Assembly: GCA_020633975.1 (NCBI GenBank)
Contig: JACKCR010000003.1
Location: 372,001 to 436,000 of the forward strand
Reading direction: 5' to 3'
Length of the DNA: 64,000 bases
From: Candidatus Eiseniibacteriota bacterium
GTDB taxonomy: Bacteria; Eisenbacteria; RBG-16-71-46; CAIMUX01
The translations under genes were made by a program, and so were the position numbers. The notes under the pieces were generated by a model. That model had not been told where the DNA came from and did not search any database. It saw nothing but the letters and a program-made list of their open reading frames with translations. Shown piece after piece: positions 62,494-64,000 of this stretch. How positions within the stretch are numbered: the first letter of the stretch is position 1; each line of letters opens with the position of its first letter.

Positions 62494-63912
62494 CTACTCT
62501 GCGTCTCGCACATAGAGTAGGCCGGGTCGCGTCAACAACTCACGCATCCCTTCCTCGTCGACGCCTTCCCGAAACTCCAACTGCAGCGGCTCTCCCGAGT
62601 ACAGCCCACCGTTCGTGGACTCGAGCAGCGAGTTCAGCTTGAGGAACGTCTTCGCCGGCGCACTGTCCAGCACGATCAAGATCGAGTCCCCGTCACTGCT
62701 GATGAGCCGGACCGCTTTGTCCTTCTTCGCCTTGTTCGAGAACTTCCGGATCGATCGACTTCGCTTCGTGCGGAACCTTCGGTACACGAACGCACCGATC
62801 ACGAGGAAGGGCGCGACCCCTCCGATCCCGCCGTTGTTCGCGATCACGATGATGATCAGCGTGACCAAGATGATCGACCAGACGATGAGGAAGACGAGTC
62901 CCTTGTTCGAGACTCCTTCGCGCGACGCACGCCCACCTGTCAGGTCCCGGAGCTTGTCCATCGCGCGATCGAGCACCGGCGCCGAGCGAGTGACGCCGGA
63001 CTCGAGCTCGCGTTTCACCTCACGCAGCTCGGACTCCACCTCGGCCATGCTCGCGAACCGCTTCGAGGCATCCTTCTCGAGACAGCGGTTCACCACCTTC
63101 TGCAGCGAGTACGGCAGTCCCGCCCGGAGATCGCTGAGCGGACGCGTCTCTCCGAACGCGATCGCGTGCATCGTGTCGAGCGCGCTCTCGCCTTGGAACG
63201 GCAACGTCCCGGTCGCCATCTCGTAGAGGACGATCCCGAAGGAGAAGATGTCCGAGCGCTGGTCCGCCGGGAGCCCGCGCGCCTGCTCCGGACTCATGTA
63301 GGCGACCGTACCGATCACCGCCCCCACCTGGGTCATCGCGCCGGTCCGCATCACCATGGTCTGGAGCTCGGTCACAGACTCGTCCGACGCGCCGGCGTCC
63401 GTCGGGTCGACGAGCTTGGCCAAGCCGAAGTCCAGCACCTTGGGATGGCCGTCGTGCGTCACCATGATGTTGTCGGACTTGATGTCCCGATGGACGATCC
63501 CCGCTTCGTGCGCACGCTGGAGCGCTCCAGCCACCTGGATCCCCACCTCGATCGCGGAGAGGACGTCGAGTTCGCTCCGTTGGATGAGTTGACGGACGGT
63601 CGCCCCGTCGACGAACTCCATCGCGATGAAAGTCAGCCCCTCACCACCCAGCCCATCGACTCCAGGGACGTGGTCGATGGTCTCGATTCCGTAGATCTGC
63701 GCGATGGCTGGATGGTTGACCGCCGAGGCCGCGCGGGCCTCCTGGATGAACCGCTTCCGCCGCTCCTCGTCCTTCATGAGCGCTGGGGGGAGAACCTTGA
63801 GGGCAGCGGGCCGGTCCAACTTCGTGTCCCGCGCCTTATAGACGACGCCCATCCCGCCCTGACCGAGCTTCTCCAGAATCTCGTAGTGTCCGAGGAGGTC
63901 GCCGGAATCCAT
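62494..63912 (-). CDS. Membrane Ser/Thr protein kinase
   Basis: 472 residues. The kinase domain occupies the first ~270: GQGGMGVVYKARDTKLDRPA, AALKVLPPAL with the catalytic Lys, VHRDIKSDNIMVTHDG, DFGLAKL and MSPEQARG, all intact. A juxtamembrane region is followed by one or two hydrophobic segments (VFLIVWSIILVTLIIIVIAN and GVAPFLVIGAFVYRRF) and a basic/C-terminal cytoplasmic tail. ATG 63912 has GAGGG upstream; GTG 63948 would add 12 residues and has a weaker site. The FHA-PP2C protein at 56.5 kb is a possible antagonist. Confidence 0.93.
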   Translation of the reverse strand: MDSGDLLGHYEILEKLGQGGMGVVYKARDTKLDRPAALKVLPPALMKDEERRKRFIQEARAASAVNHPAIAQIYGIETIDHVPGVDGLGGEGLTFIAMEFVDGATVRQLIQRSELDVLSAIEVGIQVAGALQRAHEAGIVHRDIKSDNIMVTHDGHPKVLDFGLAKLVDPTDAGASDESVTELQTMVMRTGAMTQVGAVIGTVAYMSPEQARGLPADQRSDIFSFGIVLYEMATGTLPFQGESALDTMHAIAFGETRPLSDLRAGLPYSLQKVVNRCLEKDASKRFASMAEVESELREVKRELESGVTRSAPVLDRAMDKLRDLTGGRASREGVSNKGLVFLIVWSIILVTLIIIVIANNGGIGGVAPFLVIGAFVYRRFRTKRSRSIRKFSNKAKKDKAVRLISSDGDSILIVLDSAPAKTFLKLNSLLESTNGGLYSGEPLQLEFREGVDEEGMRELLTRPGLLYVRDAE

Positions 63913-64000
63913 CAGACCCTCGTATCGGTAGCTGTCGTGGACGGACACTCATCCTAGGCGCGACGGCCAATCGCGGCAACCGGTTCCGAGCCAGAGGGAT

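Noticed and set aside
1-64000. tRNA genes, CRISPR arrays, insertion sequences, prophage or att sites
   Set aside because: Reading both strands I found no cloverleaf with a plausible T-loop, no regular spacer-repeat array, and no transposase or integrase. A tRNA could still be missed without a covariance search.

Overview
The window is a GC-rich bacterial chromosome segment packed almost entirely with protein-coding genes. I saw no rRNA or tRNA genes, no CRISPR array, no transposase or integrase and no phage genes. Several secreted proteins end in a FlgD-like beta domain (NPF..., G-x-x-V-R-x-L, W-D-G/R, G-V-Y-Y). Together with FG-GAP and Reeler-like secreted proteins, an ECF sigma factor beside a Ser/Thr kinase, and many lipoproteins with clear lipoboxes, this suggests a diderm from an under-sampled lineage. 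Eisenbacteria or another FCB-like candidate phylum would fit, with Myxococcota or Planctomycetota-like groups as alternatives. This placement is inference from protein style only.

Layout. 1-1.6 kb: a NarL-type two-component pair whose kinase runs off the left edge. 2-7.5 kb: a fatty acid desaturase with a histone-H1-like tail, a DEAD-box helicase, a BtrH/DUF4872-type protein and a lipoprotein. 7.6-13.3 kb: an FG-GAP secreted protein, an ECF sigma/Ser-Thr kinase pair and a secreted beta-propeller-like protein. 13.4-20.3 kb: a complete oligopeptide ABC transporter operon read leftward as oppA-B-C-D-F, with an unusually large OppC. 20.5-28.4 kb: an unknown gene coupled to cinA, a flavin reductase-like protein, a DUF4097-like surface protein, rnhA and a GT-C membrane protein. 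28.4-36 kb: a PqqB-like hydrolase, ribosomal protein S1, a Fur-family regulator, a YbaN-like protein and two paralogous lipoproteins. 36-42.7 kb: serine biosynthesis (DUF1015-serA-serC) behind a leader predicted to be highly structured, then a HAD phosphatase and a DUF3857/transglutaminase-like protein lacking its catalytic Cys. 42.7-56.5 kb: an RlmG-like methyltransferase, MscS, a membrane-esterase fusion, two FlgD-tailed secreted proteins, a PhnD-like binding protein with a chemoreceptor, and an FHA-GAF-PP2C phosphatase.

The most interesting region is 56.6-59.4 kb. It is a tight leftward operon of a small TusA-like protein, a DsrE-like protein, a TusA-OsmC fusion and a 'core' MetE-like methionine synthase. 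The MetE-like reading frame is interrupted once, by an in-frame UGA at codon 216, and the same frame continues with all four predicted zinc ligands (H260, C262, E296, C357). Immediately after the UGA lies a perfect 6-bp stem with a 6-nt loop whose second base is G, placed as in bacterial SECIS elements. This is therefore a candidate selenocysteine-containing methionine synthase inside a sulfur-carrier operon. The alternatives are a nonsense mutation or an assembly error.

The right end (59.7-64 kb) holds a VWA-domain secreted protein, a Reeler-like FlgD-tailed protein and a second membrane Ser/Thr kinase. All coordinates, starts and hairpins were worked out by hand; no database search or folding program was run.
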